DNA of 37,042 nt from an uncultured Clostridium sp. Its GTDB lineage: Bacteria > Bacillota > Clostridia > Clostridiales > Clostridiaceae. The stretch's first letter is position 1; each line of letters begins with the position of its first letter. The DNA lies in contig NZ_CAAGHK010000077.1 of assembly GCF_900769625.1 (NCBI RefSeq), positions 1 to 37,042 on the forward strand. The letters run 5' to 3'. Shown here in pieces: positions 25,455 to 33,265 of the stretch. The position numbers were made by a program, and so were the translations under genes. The notes beneath the pieces were generated by a model. That model did not search any database, had not been told where the DNA came from, and saw only the letters and a list, made by a program, of their open reading frames with translations.

Positions 25455-27155
25455 TTACAATTTAAGGTTTCTATATCTATTAAAGCATGCAATTATTTCT
25501 TGCTTTCTAGGAAGTGCAAGAGAGCCTATTCCATATCTAACAGGACTTATTGAAATTAGTCCGTTTTCAGAAATATATTTTAGTACTTCATCAACAACTT
25601 CAATAATTGTTTTATTATTATTGATGACATTATCCTCAGCAAATTTCATAATATAGCCTAATGAATTTACTTGTTCAGAATCTACAATCTGCTCGACAGA
25701 TCTTAATTCTATTGTATCTTTATTTATACAAAGTCCATCTTTTCCAAAAGTTTTAATTTTTACTCCTTTTGGTCCAGATGTGATTGAGCCTTTTTTAACT
25801 TTTCTATCAAAGTTTATAGAAAGATTCGGTGAAGAATTTTTAATTCTTTCTAACACACATCCTCTGCTAAGAGACTTAGCTTTATATGTTACATCCTTAG
25901 GCTCATAGGAATCCATTTGTATTATTGTATCTGCAATATCAAAGAAGTCACCTGAGCTTCCAACAACAAGTATTGTGGAAATTCCTAATTTATCATAAAG
26001 AGATTTTACTATTTCAATAAAAGGCGTTATTGGCTCTTTTTCTTGACTTACAAGTTGCTGCATCACATCATCACGAATCATGAAGTTAGTTGCAGAAGTA
26101 TCTTCATCAATTAAGAATAATTTAGTATCAGCTTCAATACTCTCAATTATATTGGCAGCCTGTGAAGTACTTCCACTTGCATTATCAGTGCTGAATTTTT
26201 TTGTATCTTTACCATTAGGAAGGTTATTTATAAATAAAGATATATCAGTGTTAGTTATAAATCTTCCATCTTCAGCACGTACTTTAAGTGCACTTTCATC
26301 AGTTATTACATATTCACGTCCATCACCATCAATGTGATTGTAAACACCTAATTCTAAAGCTTTTAAAACAGTAGATTTTCCATGATATCCACCGCCGACA
26401 AATAAAGTTATTCCTTTTTTTATGCCCATTCCTTTAAGCTTACCTTTAAAAGGCAGATCAAGTTCTATTTCCATAGATTGTGGAGATTGAAATTTTAATC
26501 CATTCTTTAATGGTCTTGTAGAAATCCCACTTTCACGAGGAAGAACAGAACCATTAGCAATAAAAGCAACATAATCATTTTCTTTAAGGTATTTTCTTAT
26601 AAAATTCTGATCTTCACTTAATTCTATTTTTCTTTTTATAGCAGATTTATTTAAATTGTCGTAAATTAGAGTGTTATCAACTATTTGTGGTAAAAATTCA
26701 AAAAGTATTTTTTCTAACTCTTTAGATAGAACAGTTCTTCCTCTTGCAGGAAACCCAACTTCAAATCTTACCTGGATTTCCTTTTGAGAAACTATAACAG
26801 CTGTTCTTTCAATGATTTCTGCATCACATCTGCTTATGCTGATGAGTCCGCTTTTGCCTGAACCAAACACTCTTGAAGAAAATTTATTTATATTTGAATA
26901 GAATAATCTTGTTAAGTAATCTTCTAAAGCAACTCTTTTATAATCAGTATCAAATAAATTTAAAGGAAACTTAGATGCTTTTTGATTAATTATTATTTGA
27001 AGTTTTGATGGAGACGCAAATGGATCTCCTTGAACGTGATCTATGCTTAAAACATAATTTTTGAAATCATACTTATCAGATAGAGATTTATAAGCACCGT
27101 AGCTTTTTCCATTAATAGAAGAAATAATATGCTTTAAATCAGATGAAGATTTCAT
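25455..27155 (-). CDS. ABC-class predicted ATPase, COG3044 family
   Basis: The 566-residue protein has an N-terminal family-specific region (1-240), then an ABC-type ATPase core with Walker A GGGYHGKST (an H next to GKS, as I recall for the family), a signature-like ASGSTSQAA and Walker B LFLIDEDTSA, then a C-terminal domain. It has no membrane segment. The cellular role in bacteria is unknown. The trypanosome relative MRB1590 binds RNA and takes part in mitochondrial RNA processing, so an RNA role is possible. The start ATG overlaps the upstream TAA by one base (TAATG), with GGAGG just before, so translation is coupled to the DUF1836 gene. Confidence 0.82.
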   Translation of the reverse strand: MKSSSDLKHIISSINGKSYGAYKSLSDKYDFKNYVLSIDHVQGDPFASPSKLQIIINQKASKFPLNLFDTDYKRVALEDYLTRLFYSNINKFSSRVFGSGKSGLISISRCDAEIIERTAVIVSQKEIQVRFEVGFPARGRTVLSKELEKILFEFLPQIVDNTLIYDNLNKSAIKRKIELSEDQNFIRKYLKENDYVAFIANGSVLPRESGISTRPLKNGLKFQSPQSMEIELDLPFKGKLKGMGIKKGITLFVGGGYHGKSTVLKALELGVYNHIDGDGREYVITDESALKVRAEDGRFITNTDISLFINNLPNGKDTKKFSTDNASGSTSQAANIIESIEADTKLFLIDEDTSATNFMIRDDVMQQLVSQEKEPITPFIEIVKSLYDKLGISTILVVGSSGDFFDIADTIIQMDSYEPKDVTYKAKSLSRGCVLERIKNSSPNLSINFDRKVKKGSITSGPKGVKIKTFGKDGLCINKDTIELRSVEQIVDSEQVNSLGYIMKFAEDNVINNNKTIIEVVDEVLKYISENGLISISPVRYGIGSLALPRKQEIIACFNRYRNLKL

Positions 27156-27751
27156 TATTTTTTGCCTCCTTCAGGATTACTAAAGCATTCATCAATAATT
27201 TTTTCACTCATACGTCTATAAAGATTGCTCATGCTGACATATGCGCAAACTAAAAGAAATTTTTCTTCAAAATCACCAAGTTTGCCATCTGTATTTTTTA
27301 CAAGTTCCTGAACATGACTATAGATATCCTTTGATGATATACTTAGATTTTTTAAATTTGAATCATAGATTTTAAGGAATGCTTCATATACGTCATATAA
27401 AGGATAATCTTCTTCTTTAGAAAAATCATCTATTATTGGATCAAACATTGTTTTTATATCAGTTAATGACAGTGTACCTTTTAAATTATAGATTAGGCCT
27501 ATAAGAATCATATGTTCTTTTGTATATTTCTTATTTTTAATTTTCATCAAAAGGTTACCTTTAGCATAATTATTTATCATGGTTTTAGTAAGAATTTTAT
27601 CTTCTTCATTTCTTTTTGTATAGCTTAATTTATTTTCAAAAAGCTGTATTACCTGATCCATGTAAAGGTCTATTTCAGGAAAATCGTCTAAGTTAATATT
27701 ACTTGAAGATTTCTGAGTATTTATATAATTGTCAATATCAAAGTTGTTCAT
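27155..27751 (-). CDS. DUF1836 family protein (MerR-like DNA-binding candidate)
   Basis: The 198-residue protein contains the DUF1836 pattern: PEIDLYMDQVI, then ILTKTMINNYAKGNLL and KKYTKEHMILIGLIYNL. The middle block resembles the helix-turn-helix start of MerR proteins (a Y, then GLL, then a K/Y-T wing), so DNA binding is plausible (inference). GGGAG precedes the ATG. It is the first gene of a two-gene operon with the COG3044 ATPase. A 15-base element at its transcript start is repeated at the divergent hlyIII promoter, which makes this protein a candidate regulator of both. Confidence 0.78.
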   Translation of the reverse strand: MNNFDIDNYINTQKSSSNINLDDFPEIDLYMDQVIQLFENKLSYTKRNEEDKILTKTMINNYAKGNLLMKIKNKKYTKEHMILIGLIYNLKGTLSLTDIKTMFDPIIDDFSKEEDYPLYDVYEAFLKIYDSNLKNLSISSKDIYSHVQELVKNTDGKLGDFEEKFLLVCAYVSMSNLYRRMSEKIIDECFSNPEGGKK

Positions 27752-27777
27752 AAAATTTCACTCCCTACATAGTAATT

Positions 27778-27792
27778 AAAACTACGTGTTGT
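27778..27792 (-). promoter_or_regulatory. 15-base shared element, DUF1836 side
   Basis: ACAACACGTAGTTTT on the minus strand begins directly after the -10 box and ends 26 bases before the DUF1836 start. An exact second copy stands at 27924-27938 on the plus strand. Confidence 0.7.
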
Positions 27793-27821
27793 ATTATAAA
27801 TATAATATTAATAGAAAACAA
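27793..27821 (-). promoter_or_regulatory. Predicted promoter of the DUF1836-COG3044 operon
   Basis: On the minus strand TTGTTT (27821-27816) and TATAAT (27798-27793) are spaced 17 bases apart. The 15-base shared element starts immediately after the -10 box, over the expected +1. Confidence 0.6.
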
Positions 27822-27892
27822 GAGATATTTCAAGCATTCTTATGAAAAAATAACCAGATTGTTATAAATAAATAAAAACCAATGTTGCTATA

Positions 27893-27922
27893 TTTACACG
27901 TATATGAAATAATTTCTATTAA
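27893..27922 (+). promoter_or_regulatory. Predicted promoter of hlyIII
   Basis: TTTACA (27893-27898) and TATTAA (27917-27922) are spaced 18 bases apart. The shared 15-base element starts two bases after the -10 box, the same geometry as on the other side of the divergon. Confidence 0.5.
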
Positions 27923-27923
27923 G

Positions 27924-27938
27924 ACAACACGTAGTTTT
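27924..27938 (+). promoter_or_regulatory. 15-base shared element, hlyIII side
   Basis: ACAACACGTAGTTTT is an exact copy, in the same orientation relative to its gene, of the element in front of DUF1836. It ends 34 bases before the hlyIII start. Confidence 0.7.
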
Positions 27939-27972
27939 TAAAACTATATGAAATGTTATAGGAGGTGTAAGG

Positions 27973-28620
27973 ATGGGGAAGTTTTTAAGAGAACCGGTTA
28001 ATGGTCTGACTCATTTAATTGGAGCTGTATTGTCGCTTGCAGCATTAATAGCAATGCTCATAAAATCACATTTAAGAGGAAGTTCACTGACAACGTTCTA
28101 TTCAGTATTGTTTTTTGGAATAAGTATGATTTTATTGTATAGTGCGTCAAGTATATATCATTCAGTAATAAGCAGTGATAAGGTAATAAAGGTATTAAAA
28201 AGACTTGATCATTCAATGATATTTATCTTAATAGCAGGCTCATATGCTCCATTTTGTTTAGTGGCGTTAAGTGGAAAAGTAGGGATTAATTTATTTATGG
28301 TGGTAACAATATGTGCAGCAGTAGGAATAATCTTTAAAATATTCTGGGTAACATGTCCTAGATGGCTGAGTAGTTTAATGTATATAGGAATAGGATGGTT
28401 TGCAATCTTTGCAATATATCCTATGTCGAAAGTTCTTTCGCTAGCAGCGTTGATTTATCTTATATTAGGTGGAGTGATATATACAATCGGCGGAGTAATT
28501 TATGCATTAAAGACTGAAAAAATTAGAATCGGAGTTTTTGGCAGGCATGAAATATTTCACCTATTCATAATGGCAGGAACACTATGTCACTTTATATGTG
28601 TATTTTGTTATATAATTTAA
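27973..28620 (+). CDS. Hemolysin III / PAQR family membrane protein
   Basis: The 215-residue protein has about seven membrane segments and the HlyIII/PAQR family features: an N-terminal EPVNGLTHLIG, H63 in SSIYHS, D79-H80 (RLDH), and C-terminal H192, H196 and H206, where zinc is bound in PAQR proteins. The family name comes from a Bacillus cereus protein with haemolytic effect in E. coli. The normal role is more likely membrane homeostasis or hydrolase-like, and haemolysis should not be assumed. AGGAGG lies 8 bases before the ATG. It is divergent from the DUF1836 operon. Confidence 0.9.
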   Translation: MGKFLREPVNGLTHLIGAVLSLAALIAMLIKSHLRGSSLTTFYSVLFFGISMILLYSASSIYHSVISSDKVIKVLKRLDHSMIFILIAGSYAPFCLVALSGKVGINLFMVVTICAAVGIIFKIFWVTCPRWLSSLMYIGIGWFAIFAIYPMSKVLSLAALIYLILGGVIYTIGGVIYALKTEKIRIGVFGRHEIFHLFIMAGTLCHFICVFCYII

Positions 28621-28635
28621 AAATAAAAATATAAT

Positions 28636-28678
28636 AAAAAAGCTATCTGAATTATAAAAATTTAGATAGCTTTTTATA
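28636..28678. terminator. Bidirectional terminator between hlyIII and yjiH-like gene
   Basis: AAAAAGCTATCT and AGATAGCTTTTT form a 12-bp core stem, with A-run and T-run ends suited to both strands. Confidence 0.9.
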
Positions 28679-30028
28679 TTAAAATATTATATTTGCACAA
28701 AGAACAATGATAGGCAAGCTCACAAGAGTTCTTTCTAAGAAGATTAATATTAAATCTGTTAATTTTACAGGAATTTTTGAACCTAATAAAAGTCCTCCAA
28801 CTTCAGACATATAAATAAGCTGAGTAATAGATATACACGCAACTATGAATCTAGTCATTTCGCTTGTTATTGTTGAAGCAAGTACTGAAGGTATAAACAT
28901 ATCAGCAAATCCTACAACAAGTGTTTGAGAAGCCGCAGCAGCTTCAGGAACACCTAATAAATTAAGAAGTGGAATGAATGGAGTACCTAACACTTCAAAA
29001 AATGATGTATACTCAGCAATAATTAGTGCAATTCCACCCATGGCCATAACTATCGGTAATACACCTAGCCACATATCTACTACGTTTTTAATTCCATCAA
29101 TAAAGAATGATTTAATACTTGAACTAGATTCGGCTTTTTCAATTGCCTTTTCAAGTCCATATGCAAATGTATTATACCCATCGGGAATATCATCTATATC
29201 ATTTTTTGGTGATGAACCATCAATATATGTATTAGATTTTCTTGATAGTGGTGGAATTCTTGGAACTATTATAGCAGCAATTATTCCTGTAAGTGTTACT
29301 GTCAGATAAAATGGAACGAACATATGACTAAGCCCGACTTGTGTAATAACCATTAGACTGAAAGTTATTGAAACAGCGGAAAATGATGTTCCTATTATTG
29401 AAGCTTCTTTTTTGGTATAGAATCCTTCTTCGTACTGTTTGCTTGTCAAAAGAATTCCTATAGTACCATCACCTAGCCATGAAGTAATACAGTCAATTGA
29501 CGACCTTCCTGGAAGCTTGAATATTGGCCTCATTACCTTTGTAAGTAAAGCACCAACAAATTCTAATAATCCATGGTTAAGTAATAATGGAAGAAATAAT
29601 CCGGCAAATAGAAATACTGATACAAGCAAAGGTAACAGGCTGAATAAAACCGTGCTTCCTGTTGAATCAGACCATATAAATTCAGGACCTATTTTAAAAT
29701 AAGTCATTATTGATAAAATCATTCCTATTATTCTACCGATAAGCCATATTGGACTTATATTAAACAATGAATTCAATATTTTGTTATCAGTTTTAACTAT
29801 TTTAATTAATATACTTCCAATAGCTGAAATAGAAATTAAACATGTAACTATTAATGGAAGAATATAATTAAAAATTTTAACTACATAATTAGATAAAAAT
29901 GCAATTGGAATAGTGAACTGTCCCTCTATTTTAAATGGTGTCATAAATAGTAAAATACCAATTAATGAAGGAATAATAAATTTTAATAATGAAGATGTTT
30001 TATAATTATATTTTGAATTATTATTCAT
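28679..30028 (-). CDS. YjiH family (Gate-domain) inner-membrane protein
   Basis: The 449-residue polytopic membrane protein has about ten hydrophobic segments and two nucleoside-recognition/Gate-like halves. Features include SSIDCITSWLGDGTIGILLTS in the first half and FADMFIPSVLAS in the second. The family is related to nucleoside-transporter gates and spore-maturation proteins SpmA/B, but its substrate is not established. I choose ATG 30028 since AAAGGTG stands 6 bases before it. A GTG at 30037 overlaps that site and has none of its own. No partner gene is adjacent. Confidence 0.78.
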   Translation of the reverse strand: MNNNSKYNYKTSSLLKFIIPSLIGILLFMTPFKIEGQFTIPIAFLSNYVVKIFNYILPLIVTCLISISAIGSILIKIVKTDNKILNSLFNISPIWLIGRIIGMILSIMTYFKIGPEFIWSDSTGSTVLFSLLPLLVSVFLFAGLFLPLLLNHGLLEFVGALLTKVMRPIFKLPGRSSIDCITSWLGDGTIGILLTSKQYEEGFYTKKEASIIGTSFSAVSITFSLMVITQVGLSHMFVPFYLTVTLTGIIAAIIVPRIPPLSRKSNTYIDGSSPKNDIDDIPDGYNTFAYGLEKAIEKAESSSSIKSFFIDGIKNVVDMWLGVLPIVMAMGGIALIIAEYTSFFEVLGTPFIPLLNLLGVPEAAAASQTLVVGFADMFIPSVLASTITSEMTRFIVACISITQLIYMSEVGGLLLGSKIPVKLTDLILIFLERTLVSLPIIVLCANIIF

Positions 30029-30186
30029 TTTTATCACCTTTTTTCTTTATAAATATACAATAATTTTATTCTAATATATAAATTTAAAAAAAGATAGTAT
30101 TATTTTGTAGAAAATTTAAGTATTTATCCTAAAATATTAAAATTTAATAATATTATTTTATTTGAATTTAAGTATAAAAAAATAAT

Positions 30187-30226
30187 TAGACTGTAGTCTA
30201 TATTGATAACCGAATTTTGCTATAGT
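30187..30226 (+). promoter_or_regulatory. proBA promoter with palindrome in the -35 region
   Basis: An extended -10 TGCTATAGT (30218-30226) is preceded by a perfect dyad TAGACT-GT-AGTCTA (30187-30200) where a -35 box would sit. The dyad could be a regulator site. No T-box or riboswitch is visible between here and proB. Confidence 0.4.
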
Positions 30227-30274
30227 AAGATAAATTATAGAAACAAATAAAAATATCGAGGGGATGTAGTTATA

Positions 30275-31096
30275 ATGGGCTTTCATGAAAATTTAAAAAA
30301 TGCAAAAAGAATCGTAGTAAAGGTAGGAACATCAACATTAACTTATGATAACGGCAATATCAATTTATGCAGAATAGAGAAGTTATCGCGAGTAATTTCT
30401 GATATCATCAATTCAGGAAAAGAAGTTGTACTGGTATCATCAGGAGCAATCGGAGTTGGTGTAAACAAATTAAAGTTAAAAGAAAAGCCCGTAACTATAA
30501 GAGAAAAACAAGCAGTAGCAGCAGTTGGACAATGTGAACTTATGCATATATATAGTAAATTCTTTGGCGAGTATAGTCATACTGTTGGACAGGTACTGCT
30601 TACAAGAGATGTAATAGAAGATAATCACATAAGAGAAAATGTAATAAATACATTTGAAACCTTATTAGAAAATAAAATAGTACCAATAGTAAATGAAAAT
30701 GATACAGTATCAATAGATGAGATAGAAAACATAGTAAAATTTGGGGATAATGATAATTTATCAGCTATAGTATCTGTTTTGATAAATGCAGATTTATTAA
30801 TTATCTTGTCAGATATAGATGGATTCTATGACAGCGATCCAAGAAGCAACGATAATGCTAAATTATTATCTGAAGTAGAGAGCATAACACCAGAATTAGA
30901 AGAATGTGCAGGTGGTGCAGGTTCAAAACTTGGAACAGGTGGAATGGTGACAAAACTTGCTGCTGCAAAGACAGCCATAAATGCAGGTGTAAACATGATT
31001 CTGGCTAATGGAAGTGAGCCACATATAATCAGAGAGATATTAGAAGGAAAAGAAATAGGCACTTTATTTGTAGGAAAAACAATTGAAAATAAATAA
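30275..31096 (+). CDS. proB: Glutamate 5-kinase
   Basis: The 273-residue amino-acid kinase phosphorylates glutamate in the first step of proline synthesis. Readable motifs are VVKVGTSTL near the N-terminus (ATP phosphate loop), LVSSGAIGVG, IVNENDTVS and GTGGMVTKL. It lacks the C-terminal PUA domain found in E. coli ProB, as is common in the short Firmicute form. Feedback inhibition by proline occurs in the kinase domain of relatives. GAGGGG precedes the ATG by about 10 bases. proA follows after 46 bases. Confidence 0.97.
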   Translation: MGFHENLKNAKRIVVKVGTSTLTYDNGNINLCRIEKLSRVISDIINSGKEVVLVSSGAIGVGVNKLKLKEKPVTIREKQAVAAVGQCELMHIYSKFFGEYSHTVGQVLLTRDVIEDNHIRENVINTFETLLENKIVPIVNENDTVSIDEIENIVKFGDNDNLSAIVSVLINADLLIILSDIDGFYDSDPRSNDNAKLLSEVESITPELEECAGGAGSKLGTGGMVTKLAAAKTAINAGVNMILANGSEPHIIREILEGKEIGTLFVGKTIENK

Positions 31097-31142
31097 GACT
31101 ATAATATAAGGAATTATTACTATTAGACAGGGGTGTATAAAA

Positions 31143-32390
31143 ATGAGTAAGTTAATAAGTATGGGGCAGAAAGCAAAGGAAGCTTCTTATGAATTAGGAG
31201 CAGCATCAATAAATGAAAAGAATAATGCACTATTATTTATGGCAGAAGAACTGATTAATGCGAAAGATGAAATAATGGAAGTTAATAAAATAGACCTAAA
31301 AAATTCTGAAGCAAAAGGAACATCTAAACCTATGCTTCAAAGATTAGCATTAAGTGAAAAAACAATAAATGAAATGGCTGAAGGATTGAGAGAAGTTGCC
31401 AATCTTCAGGACCCAGTTGGGGAAGTTGTGTCTATGTGGCAGAGACCAAATGGGCTGCAGATAGGTCAGAAAAGAGTTCCTATAGGTGTTATTGGAATAA
31501 TCTATGAATCAAGACCAAATGTAACATGTGATGCAGCGGGATTGTGTTTAAAAACAGGAAATGCATGTATTTTAAAGGGCGGAAGTGATGCTATTAATTC
31601 TAATAAAGCAATTATCAAGGCTTTAGCAAAAGGAATCGAAAGAGCAGGACTTCCAAAGGAATCTGTACAGTTAATTGAAGATACAAGCAGAGAAACTGTT
31701 AATGAAATGATGAAATTGGATGAATATATAGATGTACTTATTCCAAGAGGTGGAGCGGGATTAATACAGTCTGTTGTTAAAAATGCTACTGTTCCAGTAA
31801 TACAGACTGGTACAGGAAATTGTCATATATATATTGATGAATCATGTGATTTTAATATGGCAGTCGATATTGCTGTCAATGCAAAGGTACAAAAGCCATC
31901 AGCATGTAATGCAGCAGAAAAGTTATTAATAAATGAAAAAATAGCAAAAGATTTCCTGCCATTAGCTGTTAAGGCTTTAAGAGAAAATGGTGTAACTTTG
32001 AGAGGAGATAAAGCTGCTCAGGTAATCATCGATGATATTGAAAATGCTAGTGATGATGACTGGTCAACTGAATATTTAGATTATGTTATGGCTGTAAAAA
32101 TAGTGAAAGATGTTGATGAAGCAATTGCTCATATTAATAGATATGGTACAGGACATTCAGAGGCAATAATAACTGAAAGCTATAAAAATTCACAAAAATT
32201 CTTACAAAGAGTTGATGCAGCAGCTGTCTACGTAAATGCATCGACAAGATTTACCGACGGTGGTCAGTTTGGATTTGGAGCTGAAATTGGCATAAGTAAT
32301 CAGAAATTACATGCAAGAGGACCTATGGGACTTAAAGAATTGACAACTATAAAGTATATTATTTATGGTAATGGTCAGATAAGAGAATAG
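31143..32390 (+). CDS. proA: Gamma-glutamyl phosphate reductase
   Basis: The 415-residue NADPH-dependent aldehyde-dehydrogenase-fold enzyme reduces gamma-glutamyl phosphate to glutamate semialdehyde, step two of proline synthesis. The catalytic cysteine is C255 in KPSACNAAEK. VIYESRPNVTCDAAGL-like and FTDGGQFGFGAEIGIS family blocks are present. Length is normal. ACAGGGGTG is the ribosome site. It is co-transcribed with proB. proC (last step) is not in the window. Confidence 0.97.
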   Translation: MSKLISMGQKAKEASYELGAASINEKNNALLFMAEELINAKDEIMEVNKIDLKNSEAKGTSKPMLQRLALSEKTINEMAEGLREVANLQDPVGEVVSMWQRPNGLQIGQKRVPIGVIGIIYESRPNVTCDAAGLCLKTGNACILKGGSDAINSNKAIIKALAKGIERAGLPKESVQLIEDTSRETVNEMMKLDEYIDVLIPRGGAGLIQSVVKNATVPVIQTGTGNCHIYIDESCDFNMAVDIAVNAKVQKPSACNAAEKLLINEKIAKDFLPLAVKALRENGVTLRGDKAAQVIIDDIENASDDDWSTEYLDYVMAVKIVKDVDEAIAHINRYGTGHSEAIITESYKNSQKFLQRVDAAAVYVNASTRFTDGGQFGFGAEIGISNQKLHARGPMGLKELTTIKYIIYGNGQIRE

Positions 32391-32442
32391 TAAATATTTA
32401 AAGAATTATAAATTTAATTTTATTATAAAATATTATTTTAGG

Positions 32443-32482
32443 TAACTCAGGAATTATATATCAATAGATAATTCCTGAGTTA
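32443..32482 (+). terminator. Hairpin after proA
   Basis: TAACTCAGGAATTAT and its perfect complement form a 15-bp stem with a 10-base loop, followed by AATTTATATTTTAAT. The T tail is broken, so termination may be partial. Confidence 0.65.
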
Positions 32483-32557
32483 AATTTATATTTTAATATC
32501 ATATATATTTAACTAGACACAATATTAATAAAATTGATATTTATAGAAAATTTACAT

Positions 32558-32590
32558 AAAAAAGTGCTTATTATAATAAGCACTTTTTTT
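32558..32590. terminator. Long A/T-ended palindrome, terminator-like, with no adjacent gene
   Basis: AAAAAGTGCTTATTA joins its perfect complement with no spacer and ends in seven T. It is a strong terminator on the plus strand and symmetric on the minus strand. It stands 168 bases after proA, behind another hairpin. Confidence 0.85.
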
Positions 32591-32977
32591 AGAAAACAGT
32601 AGTGTGATCAGAATTATATTTGGTCAGTTCAGAATGGAACTGCTGTAACTGCCTAAAAATTCCGAATATTGTGTAATTAAATACTAACATATTTTTACCA
32701 AGAAAACAATTATTATTAAAAAAAATTGTTATTTAGAATAGATAAAAATTTTATTAAAGTGATGGAGGAATTTTTAATTTCATATCAATATAAATTTCTA
32801 TGAAAATAATTAAGAATAAAAATTAAAATATTATGTATAAATATAACAAAATTTGTGAATAAATATTCGAATATTTGAATAAATATGCTATAATGAATAA
32901 AATATAAAAATTTATATTTTATGGTTAATTTGGGATTTATACTAATAAAAATAATGTTAAAACTATCCTTATTTGTC
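32591..32977 (+). other. Gene-free AT-rich stretch upstream of carA
   Basis: No reading frame here has a credible ribosome site or protein-like composition. I see a small hairpin CAGTTC/GAACTG (32625-32642) and otherwise long A/T runs. Confidence 0.6.
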
Positions 32978-33006
32978 TTGACATAGCAGAATATATCTAC
33001 TAGAAT
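32978..33006 (+). promoter_or_regulatory. carAB promoter
   Basis: TTGACA (32978-32983) and TAGAAT (33001-33006) are spaced 17 bases apart. The start would be near 33013, giving a leader of about 250 bases that holds the PyrR attenuator. Confidence 0.75.
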
Positions 33007-33012
33007 AAGTAG

Positions 33013-33210
33013 AAAGAGAAAATTTAAAATAAAGTTAAGATGCACTTTAACTTGGTCCTGTGAGGCCAAAAAGGTAGTATAACTATGATATTTAAATATT
33101 CAATGGTGAATTTCATAGCTTATTTTTTGAAGACAGATTTATAGAAGTTATCACAGGATAGTGAAGAGAGCAGTTTACTGTATCCCTTTATTATCCTTTT
33201 CTTTTTATAT
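33013..33210 (+). ncRNA. PyrR-type attenuator leader of carAB
   Basis: A PyrR-binding hairpin has stem TTGG/CCAA (33052-33069) and loop TCCTGTGAGG, close to the known consensus UCCnGnGAGG. A terminator has arms AGGATAGTGAAG (33155-33166) and CTTTATTATCCT (33186-33197) with a T-rich tail to 33208. An antiterminator pairs TCCTGTGA (33056-33063) with TCACAGGA (33151-33158), using both the binding loop and the terminator's 5' arm. UMP-bound PyrR would hold the first hairpin and cause termination. A further hairpin, CTATGA.../...TCATAG with TTATTTTTT (33083-33128), lies between and may pause or partly terminate. Confidence 0.85.
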
Positions 33211-33265
33211 GAATCTTAATAAGGTGTAGTTTTAGCAAATAAATTATATTTGTAGGAGGCTGAAC

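Noticed and set aside
27973..28620. Virulence haemolysin
   Set aside because: The family name is historical. The sequence is a PAQR-type membrane protein found widely in harmless bacteria.
32785..33069. 94-codon minus-strand open frame in the proA-carA gap
   Set aside because: Almost all F, I, L, N, Y and K from A/T runs, no good ribosome site, and it runs across the carAB promoter and PyrR hairpin.
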